64,000 bases of DNA from Trichobilharzia regenti (Eukaryota; Platyhelminthes; Trematoda; Strigeidida; Schistosomatidae), in assembly GCA_944472135.2 (NCBI GenBank), contig OX235270.1:42966352-43030351 (forward strand), in the 5' to 3' direction. The notes beneath the pieces are model-generated. The model was not told where the DNA came from. It did no database searches and worked only from the letters and a program-made list of their open reading frames with translations. Shown piece by piece: positions 1-10,740 of this stretch (position 1 is the first letter of the stretch; each line of letters opens with the position of its first letter). A program made the position numbers and the translations under genes.

Positions 1-39
1 GAGACTTGGATAAAAGCCAGTAATATTATTATTTGATAT

Positions 40-352
40 TGTGGTGAGAGCTAGCTGTTAGTCTAAATCGGTAGACAGTAATTTACGTCAATGTTTATGT
101 CCCAAATATTGGTTGTGAGAAAAATGAGAACAAAGGCTTTGCGTAGACGGAAACAGTTAAAATATAGATGCTCTTACATTCAAGAAACAGCCACAAAGAG
201 ATGCAAAGTCAACTTTCTGTGAGAAACAACCAATGAGAGGACTGTGTTTTTCTGCTAACAATAATCTATAATATGTACATGAAAATCTATAAACATGCGT
301 TGATTTCCTTAATAAACGATGTGTTGCCTGGCCCTTATCTTCTGTTGTTACA
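40..352 (+). mobile_element. Solo LTR, copy A
   Basis: The stretch begins TGTGGTGAGAG and ends TTGTTACA, so it has TG...CA ends. It closely resembles a second copy at 29471-29768, with the same order of parts: a TATA-like AT-rich tract, an AATAAA-type signal near 319, and a conserved GTTGCCTGGCCC-like stretch before the 3' end. No internal coding region follows, so it is read as a solo LTR. The flanks do not give a perfect target duplication (ATATT and GTATT differ by one base if the ends are shifted by one). It lies in an intron, ending 26 nt before the splice acceptor of the downstream exon. Confidence 0.6.
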
Positions 353-378
353 GTATTATAATATTTTTTCAACTATAG

Positions 379-1087
379 GTACTATATAAATCTTGGATGG
401 ATAAGTCTCCATCCGACAAGAACTTCAAGCTGTTGCTACATGATATACATGAATTAGTGAATATGAAAACTCCAGCTATTAACCTTCTGAACACATCGGA
501 AAAGAAACCTGTAAGTGATGGATGGTGAAATATTTTAGCAAGTATTCCCCTGTTAAACTGATTTCTCTATTTTATAAAATCTTAAGAAGTATCCACAGAT
601 TGTAATGATCAATGAATGATCAGTTTTAGTAGGTACTTAAGGAATCTAGAAATTACAAATAAGAAGTGCAATCATAAAGAATGAGTGTAACAGTTACACA
701 GTATTCAACGTCGTGATGGCTAATGTTGGAGACTCTTCTTCATGTTATCTGAACACTTTAGTTCAGTGTGTTCAAACAGCTATATGTAGGCCTCAGGAAC
801 AAGGTTATAACCATTCCTGCTATATGTAATTAAATTAGCTATTAACTGTTAACCTAGAAGTTAACTTGTACACCTGACAAAACAGAGTTTTGAAATAAAG
901 TATGCAGATTATGGTGTAAATAACTGTTCTTAGATATCACGGTTTTATTGTCATTTGATTACTTCACTGAAAAATTGTCAAATTCTTGAAATAAGCAAAG
1001 TTTACGTAATACCTAATTGATGCAATTTATTGCTCTTTTCCACTAACACAGGTGTCACCTGTCCGTGAAGAAAAAGAAGATAAGTAG
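379..1087 (+). CDS. 3' terminal exons of an unidentified spliced gene
   Basis: Two coding exons join in frame. Exon 379-510 (44 codons, phase 0) follows an acceptor ending CTATAG and is followed by a GTAAGT donor. Exon 1052-1087 (11 codons plus TAG) follows CACTAACACAG. The encoded C-terminus starts VLYKSWMDKSPSDKNFKLLL, runs through a helical-looking stretch, and ends in an acidic/basic tail (REEKEDK). I do not recognise the family; upstream exons are outside the window. Support comes from consensus splice sites, matching phases and the absence of stops. A possible ATTAAA polyadenylation signal lies near 1194. Confidence 0.6.
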
Positions 1088-2719
1088 AAGCACACTTAAC
1101 ACAATGATTTAGACATAGAAAAAAAAACTATAGATCCTATTTGTTGTCAGGTGAACTGCATACACTCCTCCATTTGTTTTTGTGTTTTTTTTCAATTAAA
1201 TATTTCAAGAAAAGAGACGTGCGACTTTGAAGTTTATTCAGTTTTATTATTCCTTATATCCTAAGGAATTTCACTCATTAGAAAAAGATTGCACTGAAGT
1301 TTATATTATTATTTTGATAAAGTACCCGAATTAACCTAATTTTTGAAACTGAGTTCACAGGCACATTTCAAGTAGTCTCTATAAAAATGTTCATTTAATG
1401 AATCCGTGTTTCTTTACAATGGACTTCTGTGAGCCTATACTTGAATGTGTGATGCACATCCAACTGACGTTATCGTTATTGCGCTTAAGTGAAAAAGTCG
1501 ACAATTAGTCAACATATCAGTTTATATTGTTAAATAGACAGCTATTGAGTAGTTGAAAAGCAGTTTTTTAAAAAAAAAACTGTTAATAAAGCCTGTTTCA
1601 CATTTACTTGACAGCTAAGTAAAAATCTCAAAAATGATAACTAACGTATCTTTCTTAACAGAAATATATGTATAAGTAGTTCATCCCTCTGAAATTTAGT
1701 GTTTATCATGATGATGCTGATGAGTATTATTAGAAAGAGGAAACAACTGAAAAGGGGTTCTTCGTTTATTGATATTTTCACAGTGAAACTCATCTCTAAT
1801 TGACTTGAATTATTTCCCTTTATTCTCCAAAGCAGAGTTCATCTAATCATTTCACTTTGGTTGACTGCATTTAAAAAAGGTGAATAAGGAGAATATTCAG
1901 AACTGGCTTTTCCATTTGATCAAGAAGACTATGAACTGGTACTTTCAACCTTAGCTTAATTATGAACCATCCTTATATAGCTAACGAACTTCTGCAATAT
2001 ACTGCCCATTTTGTAATAAGACATTTTATGCTGCCAAATAGACCATCAAATAATGAAGAGCAGATCTAGAAATCTTAGCTTCCACTTCATGTACCTAACA
2101 GAGTTAAAAAAAAAGGGAAGACTAAACTTCGCATCACCCTAACGTGCTTGATAGAATGTTAAGAGTTTGTGGCATTAACTAAGAAGATTTTTCTGAAATT
2201 GACTTAAAGATTAACATATTTTTTCATCTCACTTCCTTAATCATTTTATTATCTATTGTCAATGACCAACTGATAGTGACTGACTGATTTGGCTGTATTT
2301 TTTGTTGTTGTTGGGAATAAACATTGACTTAGGCACGATTGCAAGCGACAAAATGAAAGATACATGCATTGTTGCGATTCATAGCAGGTTAATAATATAT
2401 AATCATGACTTCTCACAAAAAATCAGTTGAAACTAACAGATATTAATTTCCCGTTTGGTGTTATGATTTAAATTCTAAATTCCTATGGTTCGTGGTAATT
2501 CTGTATTTGACAACAATTACTAGTAAACCCTTTCGTGCTAGTTTTTCAGAAATCAGTAATATACGAGATCTTTGTAAAACTAATGACTATTCGGTAAAAA
2601 ATACCAGTTTTAGTTATGCTGAAATGTCTGACCAAAAGTCACTATTTTAGCTGACTGATATCTTATGTAACGTTTTCCGGTGGCCAGGATAACTCAAGGT
2701 TGTTTGATGCAGGAGCTGG
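1088..2719. other. 3' UTR and intergenic, no gene seen
   Basis: AT-rich sequence after the stop codon of the left-end gene. I see no splice-supported coding exon or recognisable repeat. A short TCTA run at 2722-2738 adjoins the tail of the next SINE. Confidence 0.4.
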
Positions 2720-2739
2720 ATCTATCTATCTATCTATGA

Positions 2740-2943
2740 ATTTTTAATTTAATTTTTTTAAATTTTTAATTACAGTTTGATTACACACTGTATTTTTGGT
2801 ACAAGTATGGAATTTTCAGCATGGATATCGGTAGCCCAAATTTTGCAGGCCGACCATAGATATCAGGTGTGCGTCGGCAGGGGATCGAACCTCGGGCCAT
2901 GTGCATGGTCGGTGAGAGTCCTAACCACTGTGCCACCGACGCA
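2740..2943 (-). mobile_element. tRNA-derived SINE, full-length copy
   Basis: Read on the minus strand, the element starts at 2943 with a tRNA-like head: GCGTCGG acceptor arm, box A-like TGGCACAGTGGTTAG, box B-like GGTTCGATCCC, and a closing CCGACGC arm. It continues with a conserved body (GATATCTATGGTCGGCCTGC, then GGGCTACCGATATCC) and ends in an A/T-rich tail. Other copies are at 23371, 32757 and 59330. Confidence 0.8.
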
Positions 2944-5214
2944 TCAACTGCACAGTCCTTCTTACTTTTAATGGCTTTTCACAAATAAATAATTTTAAAT
3001 TGTATAGAATTCAAGTTTTTAAATTAATAAAAAATTTTTATTCACCCTTATTTTTCTTTACTTTTTTTATGAGTATTGTTAAACGTGTTTATATGTATAT
3101 TCTGTTATACAGATTTAATTCTCAAAAATCGAAGATTCATTTTCCTCCTGAAAAACTACACTCGAGCTACTCACCAATTATCTACAGGAAACTAATCTTT
3201 GATTGGAGAAAATTATTTTTCCTTATCTATAAATCATGACGATTCAATGTTTAGATGTAATAAATTGAATGGAAATCATGACCATAGACTTCAGAGACAT
3301 TTCATTTTACTACTGTTTTGTCAACCATTTTTCCCTTTAATTGTAGAAAGATTATGGCTTTAGTGTGTGAGAAACAAATCCTTACAAATATTTGCGGCTT
3401 AACATGTTCACTGTCGTACAAATTCCTCAAATGGCAATTCCGAGTATCTTTGGTATCACCGAAGATATCATGTAAAACTAATAGTAGTGATAAGAACTGA
3501 GCTAAATAATCGTTTTTTTTTAAAAAAAGGCTTTAATTTCAAACTTAATGATAATGAAAGCCACGCTATATAATGCATATTACACCTTCTTTAAGAAATG
3601 ATATCCATTATCCACTTACATTTGAGAGTTTGTAAGTAACACAGAGGTCAAGTAAAATTTTTTTCACCTGTTCATATTGAAGTTACCACGTATTTTTCTA
3701 AGAATGCATTGATTAGGACTTTGCAACTTTACGTCAACAAACAAAACACTTGAGCAACATTACAGAAATACATTTCCAGTAGTCATGTTTGTAGATCAAG
3801 AGATTAATCATACTTGTCTATCGACTACATGACAAATAAATAAAGATCTCAGGATTTTAGATTATTCATTTCATTTATTTCTGAAATGAGTAGCTTCAGC
3901 AGCAGATGAATAATTTCAACGGCTCATTTCAACTAAACGGAATTTTATACCGTTAGAATGCTGGTCTAATCGTTTCTTGAGGATGTAGAGCTAATCTGAA
4001 TCCTACCGTTATAATGATAGATCTGAAGTTCCCAGCTATCCAAAGAAAATTTAAGATTCATGCCTTATTAAGAATGGAGATTAATCTTAGTACAGGTCTT
4101 GAAAAAACCTAGAATTGTATCTAGTCTTTTGCGCAGACAGTAGTTGTTATAACTGTAGGGAATTGAATGAAGACGTTTTCACCTATCAGTAGTGAAGTAA
4201 TCTGGTAACCTGTAGCTACTTTTTATTAAGTATCAGTGGATTTTCATGGCATTATTCGAGTTATTCGACGCAAGAAGACAAAACCCAGTTTACTCCGAAC
4301 GTAAATAGTGGCAAAACTGCTCAAAAATCAACCTACTCTGGTCTTTTACAGTTAAAAACAAACAGAAGAGATGAAAACGACATTAGGAATGGGTGACATC
4401 GGTTACTTGTTCAGGCTTTATGAGAAAATAAGCCGTGAGAACTCTGCCGGACGAAACTATATGCAAGAGTTATGGAATTTTCATAAATTCACATGAAAGA
4501 CAGTTGAATCTTGGAGTAAAACACTTTCAGAAACAACTTAACCAGCTCACACCTTATTACTAATTCTCCATCACTTAACTACACACTCAATAAGATGGAG
4601 ACATTAGTCTTGCAGCTTTTAAAGCGTTTATTAAAACCACCCCAGCCTAAAAAGGTGTGAAGATGAAGCCTCTGATCTTTTTATCTCACAGATGTTAAAG
4701 TATGATTATGAATTACTGAGAGGACTATCCAGGGTACAAGTTAGTCTATGGTATTCCGAAATAATTCTATCAGACTGGCGTAGATGGCTCATCAACCTTA
4801 GTTATAGATAATCGAAAAAATCATCACCCGAAACACTACCTGTTTTTCTAAAGCCAACAACCGTGTGAAGACTGAGAGAGACTTCAGACGAACAAACTCC
4901 ATAAAACCAAGCAGGTTCCAAACCTTACGATAACGCAGTCATTGATATCCTGCGCTACTGAAGTTGAAGTGAGCTTAGGTCCAGTAATCTAAAGCTTGTT
5001 AAAGAGCGAGGTTTAGTCTTGGGTCTAGCAGTCCCACCCTATTAAAAAACACGTAATAACTACTTTAAATTCAAAACACGGGGAAAATTAAATTATTCCC
5101 CCACTTGATTCAAAGAGACTCTTCAGGTCGAACATATATGAAGTCGGTGGATGAAAGACTTTATAAACCCAGTCAAATTATCTGTTTTTGGATGAGTGCG
5201 AATGTAAGCACAGT
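2944..5214. other. Intergenic, no gene seen
   Basis: Several 60-80 codon open frames occur but have AT-driven composition, no splice support and no family resemblance I can see. Confidence 0.35.
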
Positions 5215-5910
5215 GTGTAGAATGTCTACAGGGTGTTCAAGTCTGACGAGGAAGTCCAGATTACAGGAGAAATGAGAAGATATGGTATAGAAGTGTTACG
5301 AATCTGTGAAAGTAGGTGGAAAGGAGATAAAATAATCTACTCTAATCATCCAGCTGACAACCAAGAGCACACTGATGGTGTAAAAATCATGATGTCATTG
5401 ACAGCACCTAAGGCTCTCAAGTGACAGAAATCAGCCATCTCTAGAATCATGGCAGCAACAGTCTACTCCAGGAGAAGGAAAGTTAGAATCATAGACTCTT
5501 ACCCACCCACAAACAGCTCGAACCCAGTAGAGATGAAGGTCTTCTCTAGAGAAGAGATCGGAAGCACTAATGAACATTACCACAGATAGACGGCGGCAAA
5601 AAATCGTAATGGGTGATATAAATGTTAAGCCAACTGAGAGCAGACAATACTGGAACGGAACTCCTAATGCGTCAATAGGCTCTCAGTGAAGTGAATTAGA
5701 ATAGTCAGCTGTTTGCAGACTTTTACAAGTACAATGATTTAGTGTATAAGGGCGAGAATATCCAAAAGCCGACGTCGCTTTCACCAGATAAAAACACTGA
5801 GAAACAGACAGATTTCATCAGTCTCATATTAGGTAAGTAGAGACGAGGTTAGCAGGACACCAGAAGGAGCAAAATTGAGCTCAGAACACTAGTGCAAGGA
5901 AATAGACTTA
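5215..5910 (+). pseudogene. RTE-type endonuclease fragment (decayed)
   Basis: The translation follows the apurinic-type endonuclease of RTE non-LTR retrotransposons in the expected order, in shifting frames. An open stretch 5233-5424 has EMRRYGIEVLRICESRW and a HTDGVKIMMS segment. Downstream are a YPPTNSS-like stretch, IVMGDIN (the usual GD-N active-site region) near 5610-5630, then TSLSPDKNTEKQTDFISL near 5775-5825. Multiple stops and frameshifts make it a relic. No RT part follows. It resembles the endonuclease of the element at 38605-41400. Confidence 0.7.
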
Positions 5911-6729
5911 GTCTACGCATGATTACTGGACCTTTAACTTTAAGTACTATGTTGGTTAAGCTTATTCCCCTCTAATTACTCCACGAAGACTTGTTTTCCT
6001 TAGAGACTAAGGCACTCGTTCAAAGGGAATATACCGTATCCCCAAACATTCCCTGGTGTCTTCGTTAACTCAGATAACAGTTTATCACTACCATCTGTAA
6101 ACATCTCTGGCATCATACGATAAGTTTACACTGTTTGTCTTGTTTTAGGTAAAAGATAGTTTTGTAGTTGGAGGACCTATATCAATACCTCATTGAGTTC
6201 TAGGAAAATTTGACGTGGCTGTAAGCCAACTGAATCGCTCCTCAATGTGTTGCCTCCCACGTTCCACTAGTATATCCTAAGTAATACTTAAAGTATCGTT
6301 CTTCTTGGAAGTCACATTTGCCGCTAGTATTTCTAAGGACCGTTTTCTATATTGGTTTATATAGATTTCTTCTTCTGTGTGGGCCTGATAGGCTCTCCAT
6401 CTCTGCCGCTGCAAAAACTTGTAGTCACGTTGCATTCAAGCAGACTTCTTTCCTATTCGTGTTTAGTGCCTGTGGGAATCTGTCTCCCTCCTTGAGTGTT
6501 TTCATCTCCGAAGAAGCCGTAGAAATCCGTCGGCATTTATTAACCTATGGCTGCTGGCTGTAAGCTGCCGTAAAAGACTTTCTTTAGGTGATTGGATAGG
6601 GTCTCAGGCTTCCTCAGGATAAGTATTGTTGTCACACTTACATGAGTGTATGATCATTTCTACCCAAATATATACATTGTGCCCTTATTAAGAATTTAAA
6701 GGCTTAAGGGTTCATAATTACCTGCTTTC
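5911..6729. other. Intergenic, no gene recognised
   Basis: An 81-codon open frame at 6318-6563 is the only notable one. It lacks splice context and a recognised domain, so it is not called. Confidence 0.3.
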
Positions 6730-6804
6730 TATAAACATTCCGCCTTACTTCTATATGAGCACACATTAGTGTTGCAAAAGGAGTGGCTATCTTCAACTGA
6801 CTCT

Positions 6805-7101
6805 TGTAGCGGTAAATAATTCCCCAAAATTATTGACCACAGCAATCACTCACCATTGGATGCTGACCACCACTGTTTAAGTCGACTTGTTTAGCTGAAG
6901 GCTTCCGGTCAAGCATCCCCGCCATTTGGTACCCCGTCGTGTCACGTGCACGATCACTAGCTAGCTAAGCGTTCGTCTGAAGGCTTGTTTTGGTCCCGAA
7001 ATATATCACTTAGTTTGGACGATCAAATATTGGCTTTTGCTTTGTTGTTGGTACGCGAGAATAATTTAGAGGCTGTGTAAGACAATTCCGTCAACCTCTA
7101 A
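6805..7101 (+). repeat. 5' LTR of Gypsy copy 1
   Basis: Starts TGTAGCGGTAAATAATTC and ends CAACCTCTAA. The end is fixed by the ACTCT target duplication at the far end of the element and by the two-base AC spacer before the primer-binding site. It matches the 5' LTR of copy 2 along its whole length. Confidence 0.85.
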
Positions 7102-7103
7102 AC

Positions 7104-7113
7104 TGGTGAGCCC
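7104..7113 (+). other. Primer-binding site (copy 1)
   Basis: TGGTGAGCCC lies two bases after the LTR. It would pair with a tRNA 3' end GGGCTCACCA. CsRn1-clade elements are known to use tRNA-Trp; whether this fits the fluke tRNA-Trp needs the tRNA sequence. Confidence 0.6.
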
Positions 7114-7215
7114 AACCGCGAACTTCATCCACGATAAATCCGCAGATAACCCCGGTGAGTTCGTTCCATTTTGTATTTGTTCTTGTACCATATATTATTC
7201 GACATAATTTTCGTC

Positions 7216-8039
7216 ATGAGTGATCTTAGTCCCAAGGTCATCCGTATCCGCTCAACTCCTAAAACCATTCAGCTCGTACCATACTGGCCAGATAATGCTG
7301 AAACGTGGTTTCTGCTAGCTGAAGCAGATTTTTGTGAGCATGGGATAACCGATCAACGTTCACAGTTACTTGCAGTTATTCACGCCCTACCGCGGGAATT
7401 CAGCAAGTACGTAACATCACAGATGTTCAGTCCCGAGGTAAGTAACTCGTACGAGTTGCTCAAAGCATCCCTCCTCAGGAGAAACGTTCTCACGGACCGA
7501 CAACGTCTAGATGAATTATTTCGTAACATCGAGTTAGGAGATCAGTCAGCCGTGAGCATGCTGACAAGAATGAAAAAGTCGTCGGCCAAAGTCAGTTCGA
7601 CGAAGGACTGTTTAGAGAACTCTTCTTAACCAAGTTGCCACAGTCTGTACAGACCGTACTTGTGACACTTCAGGGTACTGTAATAGAGGACTTAGCTATT
7701 ACTGCAGATAGGATTCTAGGAATAACTAAACGGTCAGTTCCCGAAATATGCTCGATGACTAAGCAGACTTCGAGTAAGGATCCTGCAATGATAGAGTTAT
7801 GCAACTCCATCCAGCAGATGTTTAGGTCAAACATGCCTTCTAACTCCGACCGTCGTCCTAAATCTCCTCAACGCAGGAACTCACGTGGTCGATCTAAGTC
7901 CAAACCACGTTCACTGAAAAACCCTGACTGGTGCTGGTACCACAACACCTATGGCCAAGAAGCGAAGTGTTGCCGTAAGCCTTGTAACTTCGGAAATGTC
8001 TCAAAGTCTGTGGGAAACTATCCCGCCGGCACGCGTTAG
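7216..8039 (+). pseudogene. Gag of Gypsy copy 1 (frameshifted)
   Basis: Starts at the internal ATG of MSDLSPKVIRIRS, as in copy 2. The frame is open to about 7573, where loss of one C (AAAAAG against AAACAAG in copy 2) shifts it to an early stop at 7629. The original frame reopens and runs to the stop at 8037-8039. The C-terminal part has a basic RS-rich stretch and the CWYHNTYGQEAKCC...PC finger, a CHCC-type knuckle typical of CsRn1-clade Gag. It cannot make full-length Gag as it stands. Confidence 0.8.
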
Positions 8040-8058
8040 CGGCAACCGTCGCCGGTGG
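8012..8058 (+). promoter_or_regulatory. Candidate -1 ribosomal frameshift signal (copy 1)
   Basis: Heptamer GGGAAAC (8012-8018) lies in the X-XXY-YYZ phase of the gag frame (GTG GGA AAC). After a 4-nt spacer, CCGCCGGC (8023-8030) can pair with GCCGGTGG (8051-8058) across a 20-nt loop that contains the gag stop codon. A -1 slip here leads directly into the protease frame. Confidence 0.6.
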
Positions 8059-8518
8059 CACTAGCCGCCTACTTTACATCCATGATGTGATAAGCCAGAC
8101 TCGATACTTAGTCGACACAGGCGCCGAAGTCAGCGTCCTTCCTGCTACAGCAGCAGATCGACAGAAGGAACCTACCTTCAACTTACAGGCTGCAAATGGA
8201 AAACCAATCGCAACCTTTGGTAGGAAATACGTCTATCTGAACGTAGGTTTACGCAAACCTATTCGATGGATTTTCCTTCTCGCTGACGTTACAATGCCCA
8301 TCATTGGCACGGACCTACTTAATCATCATGATTTACTCGTAGACGTCCGCCGAAAACGACTGATTGACAATACTACTAGTCTGTCTATCAAAGGCATCAG
8401 CTACATAGGCCCTAGTTTGTCACCCGTTAAGATAAAGGCAATTCTTGATCCAACTTTTCAACCTATGTTGACAAGTATCCGGAACTTAACTGCCCGTCGA
8501 ACGACCTACCGTGCATAA
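8019..8518 (+). pseudogene. Protease region of Gypsy copy 1
   Basis: In the -1 frame relative to gag. RYLVDTGAEVSVLP holds the aspartic protease DTGA motif (about 8100-8140), followed by a TMPIIGTDLL segment typical of the flap/second-strand region. The frame ends at 8518, before RT, because of a one-base difference near 8470 also present in copy 2. Proteolytic maturation of Gag-Pol is the expected role. Confidence 0.7.
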
Positions 8519-8760
8519 CCAGCAATGTTATGCACCACATCATTACCACAGGACAACCTGTGACATCTAAAGCACGACGATTAGCTCCTGACAAACTGAG
8601 AATCGCCAGGAATGAATTTGACCATATGCTTACCCTTGGCATCATTCGACCTTCGAATAGCCCATGGGCATCCCCACTTCATATGGTTCCGAAAAAGGAT
8701 AGCAATGATTGGCGACCCACCGGTGATTACCGGAGAGTGAATGCCAAAACAACCCCTGAT
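8466..8760 (+). pseudogene. Truncated reverse transcriptase, Gypsy copy 1
   Basis: Opens in the frame containing [18 protein letters not shown] and covers only the RT fingers ([32 protein letters not shown]). It stops at TTPD at 8760, where the internal deletion begins. No catalytic YLDD block is present, so it is non-functional. Confidence 0.8.
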
Positions 8761-9340
8761 GCTCTAAACTCTCTTTATTGATAGCATATAACTACTTGAC
8801 CTATGTATGTTTATCGTTGATTTGATGACGGAGGTCACCACCTTAGGCAATGTTTCCCCCCTTACATCTGAAACAGGTGCTTACCAGGGACAGATGATTA
8901 TCCGAATAGAACTAATGGAGATGATCACCGTTATCGGTGTTTAGGAATGGAACTCTATGGGTGACGCCAATATGCTTTTTCCGCTGGTACAGCTCTCCTA
9001 ACTGACCAATGAAGTCACCTGCTAAAACAACTATGTCTAACAGTTTCACTTTTAACAGCGGACTAGACAGGTTTATGGGGAACTTTTCCTTCACATAGTT
9101 TGAACTGCAATAGGTTGGGGCGTAAGCACACACTATAAAAAGACGTTGATGGAAATCAAGATACTTCCTTCTTCCTGTGGATTCGTTCGTGTGGAACATC
9201 ATACGCACGCATTTTCTTTGAAATAAGGAGAAGAACAATGACTTTTGTGCAAGGAAAGCTCTTGTTACACTGAATTCTGCTGTCAAATTTACCTTACCTA
9301 TTTGGCTCATGAGGGGAGTGGAGTGAATTCTTCCAAGCAA

Positions 9341-10052
9341 TAATTAAAACACGGTTTCTGCTTAAAAAAGTTCATACAGTCAAATGGGCATTTAATTTTT
9401 TTGCATTGGAACTACATTATAACTAGTGACATTAAAATACGAAGCGCGAAAGCATTACACCTATCACTTCAAACCATAGTTGTCATATATATATATCTAA
9501 AGAGAACAAATGAAACAATGCAAAATTTACTCTGTAGCATTGACAAATTAAGTGACAAAATAGCTAGAATTAAGACTACATTTGATTTTTTTTTTTAAAC
9601 AACTGCTATGCTATCAGTGGGATCGTACGTTGGTTTGTATTGCTGAACTTTTGGCAAACCTGTACATTGATTGGACGGAGACGTTCTCTGAAAGTATAAT
9701 GAAACACGAGACAGGTTAACAGTGATGTGAAAAAAGTTGAAATATCATAAATCAGTCACGGTTCCATTTTTGGAGTGTACCACTCACTCATTAATCGTAT
9801 CATGTTTCTGATATAAGCTCATAGTAAAAATAAAAACAGACAGTCTAGCTTTTGCAGATACATCTTAAGCCTATAAGAAAAGGCATAATTAATGCTGCTT
9901 TGAAGACTGTATGTATACGTTGATTCTCCCATAACTACAGTATTCTGAAGTTAAACTTATAAAAGATGTCATGATATCTTGGATTAAGATTTTTGATATG
10001 AAAACTTGCCTAGAATATATTCCTATGTGATATAAATAATTAGTATTTAAGT
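9341..10052. other. Intergenic, no gene seen
   Basis: AT-rich, with a short TA run at 9488-9496. No coding structure is supported. Confidence 0.35.
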
Positions 10053-10227
10053 GTTGGATGGTGACTAGCAGTGGAATCCAGGACAAAGCGCATTTCGTCT
10101 TATTTGGGACTAGTCATCTGGATGTACCTACATTTCCCAGTGAATGACGAAGTTCCCACCGAGGCTCGAACCCAGTGCACATAACTTCAAATGCCGAATA
10201 GGATTCCACTGCTAGTCACCATCCAAC
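10053..10227 (-). repeat. Sm-alpha-like SINE with degenerate hammerhead ribozyme
   Basis: On the minus strand the order is: a box A-like CTAGCAGTGG, box B-like GGTTCGAGCC, ACATCCAG (stem I, 5' side), a corrupted core ATGACTA where CUGAUGA is expected, stem II GTCCC-AAAT-AAGAC, GAAAT where GAAAC is expected, then GTC followed by CTGGAT (stem I, 3' side). This is the layout of the schistosome Sm-alpha hammerhead repeat. The two core changes predict no self-cleavage. The ends (10053-10079 and 10201-10227) are perfect inverted repeats of about 27 nt. Confidence 0.7.
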
Positions 10228-10440
10228 AATTAAATTCTAATTAAATGTCCAGACATCATCGAAGCATCTGCACAAGAGACCGAGCACTTTGGTCCAATCA
10301 TTAGACGGGAAAATCTAAAATTCAATTAAAATAATTAGTATTGTTTACAGAGAGTTTCATACTGCTACTAAAGGTATGCTTTGAAACCTTTTTTAACTAC
10401 TTCGTGTATAACTTCAGTGAAAATATTTCACAAATTTTAG

Positions 10441-10590
10441 CACCACCACCAGCCAATGTCATCGGTGAGCATTTGTCCTCACGCCCAACCTGGTGGACGC
10501 TACTGGTTACGACTTCTCAGTAGAACTCCAGGCAACTTCGTCCTGCAGCCAGTCGCTAACGGGCATCAGGCCAGGCTTTATCAGCTTTAT
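10441..10590 (+). repeat. Dispersed repeat, copy 1
   Basis: Shares a long block with 15125-15270: CAGCCAATGTCATCGG, ACCTGGTGGA, ACGACTTCTCA and AGAACTCCAGGCAACTTCG occur in the same order and spacing. The 94-codon frame over it is not conserved as protein in the other copy, so no gene is called. Confidence 0.6.
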
Positions 10591-10740
10591 CTGATATCAG
10601 TTATAGAACCAGTGGAAACCTCGGAGTACTGGACAGCTGTTTGTCCTATTTCGGAGCTCCTGTCTGTACACAACCATAACCTATTTGGGGATCGGGACCA
10701 GAACCTTAACATCACCAGGCGAGCTCAGTCTGTAGACTGA

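Larger units (their letters stand above)
6800..8772 (+). mobile_element. Ty3/Gypsy (CsRn1-like) element, copy 1, internally deleted
   Basis: The 5' LTR (6805-7101), AC spacer, primer site, gag, protease and the first part of RT are almost identical to copy 2 at 46573-51730. After position 8760 the sequence leaves RT and shows only CTCTAA (8762-8767), the last six bases of the LTR. The target duplication ACTCT sits at 6800-6804 and 8768-8772. The element is therefore a dated insertion that lacks the rest of pol and nearly all of its 3' LTR. Gag has a one-base loss near 7573 and one codon less near 7844 relative to copy 2. Confidence 0.85.
6730..9340 (-). pseudogene. Non-LTR endonuclease fragment, split by an LTR element
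   Basis: The minus-strand frame 8912-9340 carries FIVCAYAPTYCSSN, IVVLAGDFIGQLGEL and NTDNGDHLH, the YAPT, GDFN and DNGD blocks of an RTE-like apurinic endonuclease. Homology continues to about 8773 with stops (a WRPPS-like and an IAIS-like segment). It resumes on the far side of the inserted element at 6804 with VEDSHSFCNT, fading by about 6730. Removing the insertion and one ACTCT copy restores continuity. It looks like the same family as the RT relic at 56150-57260. Confidence 0.7.
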
